Shown here: piece by piece, positions 6,438 to 11,461 of the stretch | How positions within the stretch are numbered: position 1 is the stretch's first letter | Layout of the letters: each line of letters opens with the position of its first letter | Assembly: GCA_964502465.1 (NCBI GenBank) | Contig: CAZCWX010000363.1 | Location: forward strand, 1 to 11,461 | Source of the DNA: CAZCWX01 sp964502465 | GTDB lineage: Bacteria; Desulfobacterota; Binatia; Bin18 | Direction: 5' to 3' | DNA length: 11,461 bases | Position numbers and translations under genes: made by a program | Notes under the pieces: model-generated | The model's input: the letters and a program-made list of their open reading frames with translations, nothing else | The model's database searches: none | What the model was told of the DNA's origin: nothing

Positions 6438-6554
6438 AGCGGTCAGCGGTCAGCCCAAGACACAAGAGAACAAACAGCAGGGAAAAAACTTGGCCTTCTC
6501 CTTTGTGTTTCCGTGTTGGGCTTTCTCAGCATCTCGGCTGAAAGCTGATGGCTG
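6438..6554. repeat. Nested imperfect inverted repeat with 7-bp direct repeats at both ends
   Basis: The spacer between the DUF1992 gene and the zinc-ribbon gene folds on itself. The outer left end has two exact AGCGGTC units plus AGC (6438-6454). The outer right end has GCTGAAA, GCTGATG, GCTG (6537-6554), which are AGC-type heptamers in inverted orientation. Inside, AGCCCAAGACAC (6452-6463) pairs with GTGTTGGGCT (6513-6522) with one bulge region, and AGAGAA (6465-6470) can meet TTCTC (6496-6500). It could be a bidirectional transcript end or a small palindromic repeat element. Confidence 0.5.
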
Positions 6555-6564
6555 CCTGCCCCTC

Positions 6565-6903
6565 TTATTCCTTCGGCCGCTCTCCCAGATGCTGCCACTC
6601 CCCCTTCTCTCGTAGCCGCTTCACATCGTGTGCACTCTGCGGAGCACGTACTCCCATAGCCCCGAGCAACTCGGTGCTCATGTCAGCCAGGATGCGATCC
6701 TTCACGCTTCCTTCACCGCGCGGGTCGGCCGCTAAGAAGGCCTCGATCTTTTCGCGCGGCAACCCAGTCCCGATAAAAAGATCGAAGAACTGGAGCGGCC
6801 CTATCTGGCCTTCGTGTTTTTTGTAGATGTCCAGTAACCGTCGGCAGTCTGCACATACCCGCGTGAACCACCCTGCATGCTCCCGACAATAGCTGCATTT
6901 CAT
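6565..6903 (-). CDS. Small zinc-ribbon protein of unknown function
   Basis: I do not recognise this 112-residue protein. It opens with Cys3-x2-Cys6 and Cys17-x2-Cys20 around 'HAGWFTRV', a typical zinc-ribbon knuckle pair likely to bind one zinc. After it comes a predicted helical region with 'DIYKKHEGQIGPLQFFDLF' (25-43) and 'GLPREKIEAFLAADP' (47-61), then 'VKDRILADMSTELLGAMGV' (67-85) and a charged tail. There is no membrane segment or signal. I chose ATG at 6901-6903, which has AGGGTG 6 bases upstream and places the knuckle at the very N-terminus. Another ATG two codons earlier has no room for a ribosome site. The frame stays open to 7029, but the extra 42 residues contain no recognisable motif. 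A 16-base palindrome lies just upstream. Confidence 0.7.
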   Translation of the reverse strand: MKCSYCREHAGWFTRVCADCRRLLDIYKKHEGQIGPLQFFDLFIGTGLPREKIEAFLAADPRGEGSVKDRILADMSTELLGAMGVRAPQSAHDVKRLREKGEWQHLGERPKE

Positions 6904-6920
6904 AGTCATCACCCTATCGA

Positions 6921-6936
6921 TTCGCTGACCAGCGAA
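6921..6936. promoter_or_regulatory. Palindrome upstream of the zinc-ribbon gene (possible operator)
   Basis: TTCGCTG-AC-CAGCGAA has 7-base arms matching perfectly around a 2-base centre. It ends 17 bases before the chosen start codon, overlapping the likely 5' leader or promoter. Size and symmetry suit a dimeric repressor, or a small leader hairpin. Confidence 0.4.
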
Positions 6937-7108
6937 CAACTGCTCTGGTGAGTTGAAAACGTGAAACGGATCACTGCGGTAGACGCGGGTCAAAATATGC
7001 ACATGCAGCTGAAAACCCTGCACAACCAAGATCCCTCGCCGTCGCCACCTGCATCGGCTCAGTCAGAACGATAACCAGCGGCGCTGACGCACCCACCTAA
7101 AGAACCCC

Positions 7109-7152
7109 GAACACTTTTAGGGATATCGACACTTTTCGCAAAAAATTGACAG
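7109..7152. repeat. Spaced short repeats resembling an insertion-sequence end
   Basis: Three related units follow each other: GAACACTTTTAGGGATA, CGACACTTTTCGCAAAAAA and TTGACAG. The shared ACACTTTT starts at 7111 and 7129, and ACAG at 7149, so periods are 18 and 20 bases. This style of multiple end repeats resembles IS21-family termini as I remember them. No transposase gene lies nearby. Confidence 0.35.
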
Positions 7153-7241
7153 CTGAACCCAAATCTAGTCCTTGCAGAACCGTAGACAGAACTCTGAGAG
7201 CGCGGTAAAGCTAAATCGTTACAAGATGAGGAGGAAACCCT

Positions 7242-8156
7242 ATGAGCGTCATGCGACTCGGATTTGTTCAGGCACGTGAGACTGACCTCGACAAGGCGAC
7301 CGACTACTACACCAATGTCCTCGGTCTGCAAGAAGTCGCTCGTACTGCCGATAAACGCTACTTCAAATGTTGGGATGAATATGACCACCACAGTGTGGTG
7401 ATCGAGAATGGCGGCTTAGGGCTGGTCAAGATGGGGTATAAGGTCGAGACCCAGGATGAACTCGCACGTCTGGAAAAAGCGATTGAAGCATTTGGCCTGC
7501 CAGTCAGGCGGGTTTCCGCGGGTGAGAACTTAGCTTTGGGACAGGCGATTCGTTGCACGCTGCCTTCAGAGCATGAGCTTGAGCTCTACGCCGAGGCGGA
7601 ACGGAGTGGCACGCGGGTAGGCACCCTCAACCCCGACCCCTGGCCGACCGACCAGATGGGGATCTCCCCACAGCGACTGGATCACTTGTTGGTCACAGCG
7701 GAAGATGTGGGCACAAATGCGCGCTTCTTCACACACGTACTAGGCTTCCGCATGAGCGAGCGCATCATCCCCGATCTCAAAAATGAAGGAGAACTGTTAG
7801 CCGCGTTTCTGTTCTGCTCCAACAAAGCGCATGACATCGCGTTTGTGAAAGGTCCGAATGGGAAACTCCATCACTTTGCCTTCTGGCTTGATAACTGGAA
7901 CGACATCCTGCGTGCTGGCGACATTTTAGGCCGTCACGGCTTGAAGATTGATTTCGGCCCGACCCGCCATGGCATCACCCGGGGCACGACAATTTATTTC
8001 TTCGGTCCCAATGGCAACCGCAATGAGGTTTTTTCCGGCGGCTATATGACGTATCCGGATTTCCCATGTATTACCTGGACTGCTGACCAAATCGGCAAGG
8101 CCATCTTCTTTATTCAGCAGGAAGTGAACGAGCGATTCAGTCATTACCTGACGTGA
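7242..8156 (+). CDS. Catechol 2,3-dioxygenase (extradiol, type I, two VOC domains)
   Basis: The enzyme cleaves catechol next to its hydroxyls to give 2-hydroxymuconic semialdehyde, using Fe(II) and O2. The 304 residues align throughout with Pseudomonas XylE: 'MRLGFVQARETDLDKATDYY' at the start, 'WPTDQMGISPQRLDH' (134-148), 'STKAHDVAF'-like 'SNKAHDIAF' (193-201), 'GPTRHG' (239-244) and the end '...NERF'. Iron ligands expected from XylE (His153, His214, Glu265) are His148, His211 and Glu262. The acid-base residues correspond to His197, His243 and Tyr252. In the extradiol signature, position 255 is Gly where Asp or Asn is usual (YFFGPNGNRNE). The N-terminal non-catalytic VOC domain is about 1-135. 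The start follows AGGAGG at 7-base spacing. No other meta-cleavage pathway gene, nor a XylT-type ferredoxin, is adjacent. XylE-like genes are often named xylE, nahH or dmpB. Confidence 0.92.
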   Translation: MSVMRLGFVQARETDLDKATDYYTNVLGLQEVARTADKRYFKCWDEYDHHSVVIENGGLGLVKMGYKVETQDELARLEKAIEAFGLPVRRVSAGENLALGQAIRCTLPSEHELELYAEAERSGTRVGTLNPDPWPTDQMGISPQRLDHLLVTAEDVGTNARFFTHVLGFRMSERIIPDLKNEGELLAAFLFCSNKAHDIAFVKGPNGKLHHFAFWLDNWNDILRAGDILGRHGLKIDFGPTRHGITRGTTIYFFGPNGNRNEVFSGGYMTYPDFPCITWTADQIGKAIFFIQQEVNERFSHYLT

Positions 8157-8176
8157 GGTGTGATCGGAACACCGCA

Positions 8177-8237
8177 GTGGGGACGTCCTTCCCCACCATC
8201 TGATGTTGCAGGGAAGGGGCTGGCCCATCCCCTTCCC
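8177..8237. repeat. Two tandem perfect hairpins after the dioxygenase gene
   Basis: GTGGGGA (8177-8183) pairs with TCCCCAC (8190-8196) over a 6-base loop, and GGGAAGGGG (8211-8219) pairs with CCCCTTCCC (8229-8237) over a 9-base loop. They begin 20 bases after the dioxygenase stop. Neither is followed by a T-run on either strand, so if they end transcription they probably do so with help, or they protect the mRNA 3' end. Confidence 0.5.
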
Positions 8238-8368
8238 ACTCACTCTCCATTTTGATGGACGAAATAAAAATGTAATCATCCTTTCTTCGTTGGCAAGTTC
8301 GGTGGAGCGGTTTTTCTTCCCTCCTATGCTGGACGATTTGCAAGATCTCACGTGCTGTGTTTCTTTCC

Positions 8369-8396
8369 CTTGACATCGCGTCAAGACGCCTTACGT
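8369..8396 (+). promoter_or_regulatory. Candidate heat-shock promoter with overlapping palindrome, hsp20-clpB
   Basis: CTTGAC-ATCGC-GTCAAG (8369-8385) is a perfect 6-base inverted repeat. It contains TTGACA (8370-8375), and CTTGACA followed after 13 bases by CCTTACGT (8389-8396) resembles, imperfectly, a sigma32 promoter (CTTGAAA, CCCCATNT). A dimeric repressor bound to the palindrome would block such a promoter. It is not a CIRCE box and does not match the HspR HAIR spacing. The leader to the hsp20 start would be about 30 bases. Confidence 0.35.
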
Positions 8397-8431
8397 TTAG
8401 TGCAATTGCATACTCACAGGAGGTCAACACC

Positions 8432-8872
8432 ATGCTCCGTTCTCATTGGAACCCCATGCGCGAGATGGTCGAAGCGCAGCGACATTTTTCTGATTTCTTC
8501 GGCGAAACCCTGCGCCGACCCGCGCGCCTGCCCAATGGCCATAACACTTGGACCCCAGCCGTCGATGTTAGCGAAACAGAAAATGCCTACATTTTCACCG
8601 CTGACCTTCCTGGCATGAAACCCGAGCACGTCACCGTTGAAGTGAAAGATCAGACACTGATCATTACCGGTGAACGTGCAGCCCCTGCTCAGACAGAGGA
8701 GGGACGATTTCACCATCGTGAGCGTCCAACTGGTCGCTTCGCGCGTGCCTTTCGGCTGTCGAAGCCTGTCGATGCCACTGATGTCACAGCCACGTACCGT
8801 GACGGTATTTTGTCTATCGTTGTCCAGCTCCAGGCCAAAGCCAAGCGACGGAAGATCGAGGTACACGGATAA
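8432..8872 (+). CDS. Hsp20 / alpha-crystallin small heat-shock protein
   Basis: This 146-residue holdase binds unfolding proteins without ATP and keeps them ready for refolding by ClpB and DnaK. The N-terminal arm (1-40) is followed by the alpha-crystallin domain (about 41-134), beginning 'WTPAVDVSETENAYIFTADL' (40-59) with 'PGMKPEHV' after it. It includes the conserved A-x3-D-G-I-L motif 'ATYRDGIL' (120-127). The C-terminal I-x-V anchor, 'IEV' (142-144), is the assembly motif. The start ATG at 8432 has AGGAGG (8418-8423) 8 bases upstream. The same frame is open to a GTG at 8357, but those extra 25 residues cover the probable promoter and lack a ribosome site. clpB begins 51 bases after the stop with no terminator visible, so the two are probably one heat-shock transcript. 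Confidence 0.94.
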   Translation: MLRSHWNPMREMVEAQRHFSDFFGETLRRPARLPNGHNTWTPAVDVSETENAYIFTADLPGMKPEHVTVEVKDQTLIITGERAAPAQTEEGRFHHRERPTGRFARAFRLSKPVDATDVTATYRDGILSIVVQLQAKAKRRKIEVHG

Positions 8873-8923
8873 ATGCGTCTGTGTGTTTCTTCACATAATT
8901 CTTTTCTCTAGGAGAGTTGGTCA

Positions 8924-11461
8924 ATGGATCTCAATCGCTTCACGGAAAAGTCCCAAGACGCCCTTCGTAGTGCACAAGCCCTAGCAACTCGGCGTAACCA
9001 CCAAGGGGTCGATGTCGAGCACCTTCTGGCTGCCTTGTTGGATGAGCGTGAAGGGCTGGCGGCGGCACTCTTGGCAGCGGCAGGTATCGCCTCTGACGCG
9101 GCTCGTGAACGCGTTGGGCAGGAGTTAAACCGCCTGCCACAGGTCTCTGGACCGGGAGTTGGGGCGCAACAGGTCTACATTACTCAGCGGCTGGTCCGCC
9201 TGCTCACGCAGGCCGAAGATGAGGCGAAAGGACTCAAGGATGAGTACGTCAGTGTGGAGCACCTGTTGCTAGCGATGCTGGAAGAGACGAGTGGTGCAGC
9301 AGGTCGCTTGCTGCGCTCCCTCGGGTTGACCCGTGAGCACCTCATGGCCGCGTTGCAGAAGGTACGTGGTCATCAACGGGTGACAAGCCCAACCCCTGAA
9401 GCAACCTATCAGGCGCTCGAACGGTATGGACGGGACCTCACGCAGTTGGCAACCCAAGGGAAACTCGACCCGGTCATCGGCCGTGATGAAGAAATTCGTC
9501 GTGTCGTACAAGTATTATCACGCCGTACGAAGAACAACCCAGTGCTGATTGGCGACCCAGGAGTCGGCAAAACTGCTATCGTCGAAGGATTGGCTCAGCG
9601 CATCGTGCGCGGCGACGTGCCTGAGAGCCTCAAGAATAAGCGCCTCATTGTCCTTGACATGGGAGCCGTGATCGCTGGAGCAAAGTTTCGCGGAGAATTT
9701 GAAGAGCGCCTGAAGGCCGTACTCAAGGAAGTGCAAGAATCCGCCGGCGACGTCATTCTGTTCATTGACGAACTCCATACCGTTGTCGGGGCAGGAGCAG
9801 CCGAGGGGGCGATGGATGCCTCAAACCTGCTCAAACCTCTGTTGGCACGCGGTGAACTACACTGCATTGGTGCCACCACCCTCGATGAATACCGTAAATA
9901 TGTCGAGAAAGACCGTGCGCTCGAGCGCCGTTTTCAGCCTGTTTTGGTCGACCAACCCAGTGTCGAAGATACCGTCTCGATCCTACGCGGGCTACGTGAG
10001 CGCTACGAAGTACATCACGGCGTGCGGATCAAGGATGCCGCCCTGGTCACCGCCGCAGTCCTCTCGCACCGCTATATCAGTGATCGCTTTCTCCCGGATA
10101 AGGCCATCGACCTGGTAGACGAGGCCGCCGCCAAACTGCGTACTGAGATCGACTCGATGCCGACAGAATTAGACGAAGTATCACGGAGAGTGATGCAGCT
10201 CGAGATCGAGCGGGAAGCGCTGCGCAAAGAAACTGACCCGGCTTCACGAGAGCGGCTCATCAAACTCGAGAAGGAATTAGCGGAGTTGCAGGAAGAAGCG
10301 GACCGTCTCAAAGCACGGTGGGAGGTGGAAAAGCACGCGATTGGTCAGCTCCGCAGCTTAAAAGAAGAGATCGAGAAGACCAAAGTCGCTATTGAGCAAG
10401 CGCAACGTGAGTATGATCTCAACCGTGTGGCCGAGCTCAAGTACGGCACCCTGGCCCAGCTCGAAAAAGAGTTAGCAACGGAAGAAGCTCGTCTACAGAG
10501 CGAGGGCGGACAAGGCCGCCTGCTCAAAGAAGAGGTTGATGAAGATGACATCGCCGCGGTGGTCTCGCGCTGGACGGGCATCCCGGTTGTGAAGTTAATT
10601 GAAGGAGAGAAAGAAAAACTCCTCCGCCTGGGAGACCATCTTCACAAGCGCGTGATCGGACAAGAGGAAGCTGTGCAGGCAGTGGCGGACGCCGTCATTC
10701 GTGCCCGCTCTGGGCTGAAAGACCCAAACCGCCCCATCGGCTCATTTATCTTCCTCGGTCCCACTGGCGTTGGGAAAACCGAGTTGGCGCGTGCGTTGGC
10801 AGAGTTTTTATTTGATGACGAGAATAACATGGTACGCCTCGACATGTCGGAATACATGGAGAAGCATACCGTCGCACGTCTGCTTGGCGCCCCTCCTGGA
10901 TACGTGGGCTATGAAGAGGGCGGACAGCTCACCGAAGCGGTGCGGCGGCGACCATACTCGGTCATCTTGTTCGACGAGATCGAAAAAGCGCACTCCGACG
11001 TCTTTAACGTGCTCCTACAGATTTTGGATGATGGCCGCCTGACCGACGGACATGGCCGGACAGTGGACTTCAAGAACACCGTGGTCATTATGACATCGAA
11101 TGTCGGCAGCCACCTGATCCTCGGCTATCGTGGAGGGGACGATCTGATGGCTTACGAGCGGATGAAAGGTGAAGTGCTGGAAGCGCTCCGTCAACAATTT
11201 CGGCCCGAGTTTCTCAACCGTGTCGACGATATTGTCGTGTTTCATAGTCTCACGCGTGAACATTTGAAAGCGATTGTCGATATCCAGCTTGGACGCCTGC
11301 GTGCCCGTTTGGCGGAACGTCACATCACGCTCGAACTGACAGAGGCCGCACGCGATTATTTTGCCAACATGGGGTATGATCCCAGCTATGGCGCCCGCCC
11401 CCTCAAACGGTTGTTGCAGCGGGAGATCGAGACCACGCTGGGACGCAGGTTGTTGGCTGGG
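8924..11461 (+). CDS. clpB: ClpB disaggregase, C-terminal end beyond window
   Basis: ClpB is the hexameric AAA+ Hsp100 that threads aggregated protein through its pore, working with DnaK and small heat-shock proteins. The open frame runs from ATG at 8924 (AGGAG, 9 bases upstream) to the last base, 846 codons with no stop. The E. coli protein has 857 residues, so only a short tail is missing. Visible are the two-part N-domain ('MDLNRFTEKSQDAL'; 'DEYVSVEHLLLAML'), Walker A1 GDPGVGKT (210-217), Walker B1 VILFIDE (277-283), a long charged coiled-coil middle domain (about 410-530) specific to ClpB, 'RWTGIPV', Walker A2 GPTGVGKT (612-619), Walker B2 VILFDE (680-685) and the sensor-2 region 'YGARPLKR'. 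The first pore loop reads AGAKFRGEFEERL, with Phe where E. coli has Tyr251. Intact and typical; it lies downstream of hsp20. Confidence 0.97.
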   Translation, partial: MDLNRFTEKSQDALRSAQALATRRNHQGVDVEHLLAALLDEREGLAAALLAAAGIASDAARERVGQELNRLPQVSGPGVGAQQVYITQRLVRLLTQAEDEAKGLKDEYVSVEHLLLAMLEETSGAAGRLLRSLGLTREHLMAALQKVRGHQRVTSPTPEATYQALERYGRDLTQLATQGKLDPVIGRDEEIRRVVQVLSRRTKNNPVLIGDPGVGKTAIVEGLAQRIVRGDVPESLKNKRLIVLDMGAVIAGAKFRGEFEERLKAVLKEVQESAGDVILFIDELHTVVGAGAAEGAMDASNLLKPLLARGELHCIGATTLDEYRKYVEKDRALERRFQPVLVDQPSVEDTVSILRGLRERYEVHHGVRIKDAALVTAAVLSHRYISDRFLPDKAIDLVDEAAAKLRTEIDSMPTELDEVSRRVMQLEIEREALRKETDPASRERLIKLEKELAELQEEADRLKARWEVEKHAIGQLRSLKEEIEKTKVAIEQAQREYDLNRVAELKYGTLAQLEKELATEEARLQSEGGQGRLLKEEVDEDDIAAVVSRWTGIPVVKLIEGEKEKLLRLGDHLHKRVIGQEEAVQAVADAVIRARSGLKDPNRPIGSFIFLGPTGVGKTELARALAEFLFDDENNMVRLDMSEYMEKHTVARLLGAPPGYVGYEEGGQLTEAVRRRPYSVILFDEIEKAHSDVFNVLLQILDDGRLTDGHGRTVDFKNTVVIMTSNVGSHLILGYRGGDDLMAYERMKGEVLEALRQQFRPEFLNRVDDIVVFHSLTREHLKAIVDIQLGRLRARLAERHITLELTEAARDYFANMGYDPSYGARPLKRLLQREIETTLGRRLLAG

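Larger units (their letters stand above)
6904..7241. other. Divergent intergenic region, 338 bases
   Basis: This gap between the zinc-ribbon gene and the dioxygenase gene holds a palindrome (6921-6936) and a set of spaced repeats (7109-7152), described separately. The minus-strand frame of the zinc-ribbon gene is open as far as 7029, and a short plus-strand frame ends near 7070, but neither gives a recognisable protein. A weak dioxygenase promoter (TAGACA at 7183, TAAAGC at 7206) is possible. Confidence 0.5.

Noticed and set aside
6904..7029. N-terminal extension of the zinc-ribbon protein
   Set aside because: The extra 42 residues show no motif, and the cysteine knuckle fits a start at 6903. 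The alternative is kept in mind because the frame is open.
7146..7151. TTGACA as the -35 box of the dioxygenase gene
   Set aside because: No acceptable -10 box lies 16-18 bases downstream, and the hexamer belongs to the spaced repeat set.
8320..8325. CCTCCT as anti-Shine-Dalgarno arm of an hsp20 RNA thermometer
   Set aside because: It is about 95 bases from the ribosome site and upstream of the probable promoter, so it would not be in the transcript.
8401..8410. TGCAATTGCA, a perfect 10-base palindrome before the hsp20 ribosome site
   Set aside because: It is short and AT-rich in the centre, with no known regulator matching it; too little to call an operator.
8357..8431. GTG start giving hsp20 25 extra residues
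   Set aside because: These codons cover the likely promoter, and the internal ATG has a strong AGGAGG.
1..11461. tRNA, rRNA, CRISPR array, toxin-antitoxin or defence genes
   Set aside because: I scanned by eye for conserved RNA motifs, regular repeat-spacer patterns and known protein motifs and found none.

Overview
The window is about 11.5 kb of compact bacterial DNA of moderately high GC content. It has strong Shine-Dalgarno sites (AGGAGG type), short intergenic gaps, and ten protein genes, two of which run off the ends. No tRNA, rRNA, CRISPR array, phage gene or intact transposase is visible. HflK/HflC and a ClpB-type disaggregase indicate a Gram-negative-like bacterium. Two luciferase-like flavin/F420 oxidoreductases, a CocE-type hydrolase, an atypical crotonase and a lone catechol 2,3-dioxygenase together resemble uncultured soil or sponge lineages rich in such genes (Tectomicrobia/Binatota/'Deltaproteobacteria'-like). 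That placement is an inference from gene content, not something the sequence proves.

Layout. Positions 1-2511 are on the minus strand. Read in transcription order they are a crotonase-fold protein (1720-2511), a luciferase-like monooxygenase (431-1549) and the start of a CocE/NonD hydrolase (1-303, cut by the window edge). The last two are separated by a clear intrinsic terminator. From 2732 the plus strand carries a tight operon, hflK-hflC plus a small membrane-anchored YHS/TRASH-like cysteine protein. hflK and hflC overlap by 4 bases, and the third gene starts 2 bases after hflC stops. It converges on a second luciferase-like, probably F420-dependent oxidoreductase on the minus strand (5025-5939). 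That gene is divergent from a DUF1992 (DnaJC28-like) gene (6056-6433). A small zinc-ribbon protein of unknown function (6565-6903, minus) follows beyond a hairpin-rich spacer. A catechol 2,3-dioxygenase (7242-8156, plus) is next, then a heat-shock pair, hsp20 (8432-8872) and clpB (8924 to the window end, about 846 codons, C-terminal end missing).

How the genes fit together. Two groups are functional units. The HflKC operon is a membrane SPFH complex that controls FtsH proteolysis. The hsp20-clpB pair holds and then rescues aggregated protein. Both serve protein quality control, and the DUF1992 gene may belong to the same theme. The oxidoreductases, crotonase, hydrolase and dioxygenase suggest catabolism of aromatic, acyl or xenobiotic compounds, but they do not form one obvious pathway. 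Several start codons were moved inward from the longest ORF because promoter and Shine-Dalgarno positions agree on the shorter form.

Most of the window is ordinary. The points most worth a second look are the YHS-like protein coupled to hflKC, the crotonase lacking both catalytic glutamates, the zinc-ribbon orphan with a palindrome just upstream, the nested inverted repeat at 6438-6554, the spaced repeats at 7109-7152 that resemble an insertion-sequence end, and the palindrome over the presumed hsp20 promoter. I see no convincing new defence or mobile system.
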